Assembly (NCBI GenBank): GCA_028565635.1
Contig: JAOXYB010100271.1
Coordinates: forward strand, 1 to 21,523
DNA from: Phoronis ovalis
Lineage: Eukaryota > Phoronida > Phoronidae
Length of the DNA: 21,523 nt
Reading direction: 5' to 3'
Shown: positions 18,222 through 21,523 of the stretch, piece after piece
Position numbering within the stretch: position 1 is the stretch's first letter
Layout of the letters: each line of letters starts with the position of its first letter
Program-made: the position numbers and the translations under genes
Notes under the pieces: generated by a model
Databases searched by the model: none
Told to the model about the DNA's origin: nothing
The model's input: only the letters and a program-made list of their open reading frames with translations

Positions 18222-21200
18222 GTAAGTTCCTTATTCAACTGTATTAAACTTTTACATTGTTTGAAAGTGCTTAATTTTGTTGTTATGGTAAATAAAACTA
18301 CAAAGTAGAAAAAATGTTTAGTTCTTGGCATGCCAAGTACTACCAATTCTTGTTTGTCATCAAGAATAAGGCTATTAGGTCAAATTTGTGTTCTGCTGGA
18401 TTTATCTAGAAAATCCTGTGTTTGGGGCCTACTTTTCATATTGGTGTTTCTAGAAATCTGTAATATGATATGTTAGATTTTTATAGCAATATCATGGGAA
18501 TCTACATGTAACAAAGTTTTTTCCCCACATTGTACCAAATGTTTCTAATCCCAGATGTTAGGAGACATGTTTGGCATTTTCAAAAATATTTCATAAGTCC
18601 TGTTTTTTTTACCAGTTTTGTTTTTTTTCAAGAAACAATTTTTGAAATTAACCGTATTTACATGTAAGGATTTCTTAGATTTATATGTTAGATTTATTTA
18701 TTTTACTGAAATAAGTAACAGGTACTTGGATATTTCATCTGTGGTGTTTACTGTTTGTTTGAATCATAAGTTAAAACATTCCAGATAAAATATACGTATT
18801 TCTAAAATTTTGAACATTTATTAAAGGTTTGTTTGAAAAATGTAAAGTGGCTATCAGTCTGTCATATTTCTCAAATGAAATGTATGTATACCATGTTATT
18901 AAATGTTGACAGCTGTAAAAAGTCTACATATAACTTAAGTTATGTAACTGTAATCATTGAGTATTTAATACTATAGTTTGTTTATGTAGTATATTTCTAC
19001 TCAGCAAAATATGTACTTTTAAAATTATGTGTATTTGTTTACAAAACACATATGTCAAGATCCATGTTTCATATCTTTGGTAACATGAACACTAAGTGAT
19101 TACTTTGTTTGAGTGGTTGAATACATTATAGATGATAGTGGTAATTTGACTTGCCAGGAAACTACTTTTTCCTGTGGATGAACACATGTGGAGTGACTAG
19201 TCACATGACTACTTTCCACTGTGTAGGAATACTAGACATGATCAGATTGTAAGGGGGTTTTTGTTACTTTTTCTCTTGGAGTGATATCTGTGTGATTTGC
19301 CTATGTAAAGGAAGATCAAATATGGTGGGCTAAAAATAGCCTGTGATTAGATTGGCAAAGGATAACTGGCATATTCCCAAAGTCATGTGTTGGGTTAAAC
19401 ACTTTCAATATCTTTAACAAAAAGCCCAATTTGTCTATATACTGTTTTGATAATATACATCTGGTAGTTTTAGCCAAATTTATGTAATATTTTAAAATTT
19501 CAGTCCTTTGTAAATAGTTGGGATTCCTTTATGACCGGACTTGATGAAAATGTTTTATATATCCTTAAATCTATTTTTAAACTGAAATACCCATTTATTT
19601 TTAAAAATGGACACATAATCATATACAAATATGTGATAGAAATATTTTTTGAAACAGATTACTGTAATGGTAAAATCAGGAAAAGACCAGGTACGGTACG
19701 TTATGTATTAAATTGTTGTTTTGTTCCTGTTTTCTATAAATGACAGTTACAAGTGTTCTCCATAAAATAAATATTTCATTGTTCAGGGCTACTACTATTT
19801 TATGCAAGCCCCAGGCTTGTTAGGGAAAATATTCATAATTCGTACGTGCTGTTAAATAATGTGGCCCTGAAATATGTAATATATGGAGAGCACTGCAGTA
19901 TTATGTTAAGTATAAATACATGTGCTTATATTAAAAATGGGGGTATAAATTAGTAAAAATGTACTATGGAAATGTGTAAGCACATTAGGTTAACTCTTAA
20001 CTTGAGAATCTCATGTTTAAAATTTTCGAGATCTGTAAAGTAGATCTGTCAATGCTTTGAATATAACATTGAAACTTAACTAGGTAAGAAGCGAATCATG
20101 CAGAAAAAATGTTCCCCATTCTGTTATTGTAAAATGCATACAAATCAAATAATATTGATTTTTTTTCTGGTTCTAAGACTTTTGAACCATGTAAAGAAAT
20201 GCGAGACTTGCATACATGAAAAATTATAAACACATGTATAGTTGTATAAACTGAAAATTTAAACATTCGAAAAAAGTTCGAGCTTGAACTTGTATGCGTA
20301 AAGAAATGTGTAGATGTATCGTTAATTATTTTATTGAATTATTAAGGTTATTAATCACATTGTTGAACATCCTAGGTTTAAATAGTTTTATCCTTGTTCA
20401 CCTGCTAACTATAAAGCACTAACTTTTAAATTAACTGCTTAAACACACAGTCAAATGGATAATTAGTTTCACAGAATCTCCTGATTATAAATTGAAATAT
20501 CTGGGTACAGGTATATTAAGTTTATACAGGTTTTATGTGCACCACAGATATCTTTAAACCTTCTTCCTGTCAGCATTTAATTCTTTTCTTGGAAGGTTTG
20601 ATTGATATGATATATAATAATTCCGCTGATCACCAGAATTATTTAAGAAATCATGCCTGTAAGTTTGTTTATGAGTTTATTGTTTCCTAAAACAGGCCTA
20701 CCTAATCAGCGTAGACTAGAACCGTCAATATGCACTTGCGCACCTGTTTCCTACACGAACCCTTTTTCCGGGTTTCGCACCAAAATTCTTGCTACCCGAA
20801 CCATTGTTTCCGTAGACTCGTACAGCAGGTCCGAGTCTCCGGAAATCTGTTAGAGTTCCTGACAACTTGTGCGAGTCTACGGAAACGACGGTTCGAATAG
20901 CAGGAATTTCGGTGCGAAACCTGGAAAAGGGCTCGAGTGGTAGGAAACAGATGTGCGAGTCCGGATTGACGGTTCGAGTCTACGCTAGTTAGGTAGGCCT
21001 GTAAAAACACTTTGCATTTAAAATGTTTAAGACAAAAATAAATTTTATCCAGGAGGTTTATTATAATATTAGAACATGTAAACAAGAATAAATAGATTTT
21101 TTTGCCATTTCCCCGGTAATGCCTTCAGGGGACAAGTGCATTAGGTAAAAAATAGGAATATTGTCATCATTTACATTGGACCAATATGAATTTGTAATAA

Positions 21201-21523
21201 ACTGTGACAAAAATTAACCTGCAAAACTTTAATTTCCAAGTTTACTTCAAGCAGACCAAATCACTGTATAATTACAGATCATGGTTGAATAGAAAATTTT
21301 TATTAAAAATTGAGAAATATTTTTTATTGTCCCGCAATATTTGGGTTGAATTTTATGGAGAGTCATATGGATTGCAAACTCCAATTTTCAAAAAAAAAAA
21401 CACAGTGCCATTTAACTGTATTAAAAATTTCTTTAAATTAAGTCCTTCTATACTACTAAATCTCGAGTGTCCGTCTGTCACTCTTTCCACCAAATATCTT
21501 CAAAACTATTACATGTAGAATCA
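18222..21523 (+). other. MTA intron 3 (partial)
   Basis: At least 3302 bases, running off the right edge. I looked for the expected next MTA exon (acidic stretch, then HQLRHRELFLSRQ-like sequence) and did not find it. It holds the 309-base foldback element at 20693 and a 12-base palindrome GTGACTAGTCAC (19193-19204). Open frames at 19531-19743 and 21204-21518 are AT-driven and not recognisable proteins. Confidence 0.55.
20693..21001. mobile_element. Foldback/MITE-like element, 309 bases
   Basis: The left arm (20693 to about 20823) and the right arm (about 20869 to 21001) are inverted copies. By hand, 53 of the first 62 bases match, and similarity continues to the ends of the arms with small indels, leaving a loop of about 45 bases. 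The ends are CAGGCCTACC...GGTAGGCCTG. TAAAA flanks both sides (20688-20692 and 21002-21006), a possible 5-base target-site duplication. Inside, CGAGTCTACGGAAA-type motifs recur in both orientations. It is richer in GC and CG than its surroundings. It has no coding capacity; the two open frames crossing it are by-products of the palindrome. Superfamily not assigned. Confidence 0.8.

Noticed and set aside
20653-21085. Two overlapping open frames on opposite strands
   Set aside because: Both run through the foldback palindrome, which makes mirrored open frames by structure. No protein family recognised.
21445-21500. CTATACTACTAAATCTCGAG...GTCCGTCTGTC stretch resembling the start of a dispersed repeat
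   Set aside because: It looks vaguely familiar as a repeat border, but the window ends at once and no second copy is present here, so it cannot be supported.
21204-21518. 104-codon plus-strand frame near the right edge as an MTA exon or a new gene
   Set aside because: The translation is Phe/Asn/Lys-rich, typical of AT-rich noncoding sequence, and matches nothing expected after MTA exon 3.
1-21523. CRISPR array, operon, prophage or other prokaryotic system
   Set aside because: All coding sequence is intron-split animal genes; the only tandem array is a degenerate intronic repeat without spacers.

Overview
The window is a piece of animal nuclear genome. It is AT-rich and contains three intron-rich protein genes with clean GT/AG splice junctions, short exons and long introns that hold repeats. 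No bacterial or organellar features are visible. Protein matches are to conserved metazoan families. A lophotrochozoan, probably a mollusc, is the best guess; this rests on general character and on one repeat fragment that looks familiar, not on a diagnostic marker.

Layout. (1) Positions 1-8920, minus strand: the 5' part of a denticleless/CDT2 gene (DTL), the WD40 substrate receptor of the CRL4 ubiquitin ligase. Seven coding exons join in frame to 234 residues, and the gene runs off the left edge. (2) 8921-9350: a 430-base head-to-head interval, probably a bidirectional promoter. It carries two perfect E2F-type sites facing each other, a palindromic CRE and an inverted CCAAT box. (3) 9351-15686, plus strand: a complete CCT4 gene (TCP-1 delta subunit of the cytosolic chaperonin). 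Fourteen exons give 534 residues, followed by a short 3'UTR with AATAAA at 15819. (4) 15825-17160: intergenic, no gene seen. (5) From 17350, plus strand: the first three coding exons of an MTA-family gene (metastasis-associated protein, NuRD complex), starting the BAH domain. The third intron fills the rest of the window.

Mobile and repeat content. A 309-base foldback element (20693-21001) sits in MTA intron 3, with arms of about 130 bases and a possible 5-base target duplication. A composite, possibly non-autonomous element (about 3568-4534) sits in DTL intron 3, with imperfect terminal inverted repeats around a degenerate array of about nine 31-35-base units. A long AT-rich hairpin (about 761-851) lies just upstream of the DTL exon 7 acceptor. 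Smaller hairpins, a 16-base tandem repeat and a (CT)8 run are also present.

The three genes do not form a pathway. DTL (S-phase proteolysis) and CCT4 (actin/tubulin folding) may share a promoter; MTA (chromatin repression) is a downstream neighbour. I do not see a novel multi-gene system here. The most unusual material is the repeat structures and the promoter architecture. Splice models were assembled by eye from reading frame, GT/AG sites and remembered family conservation.
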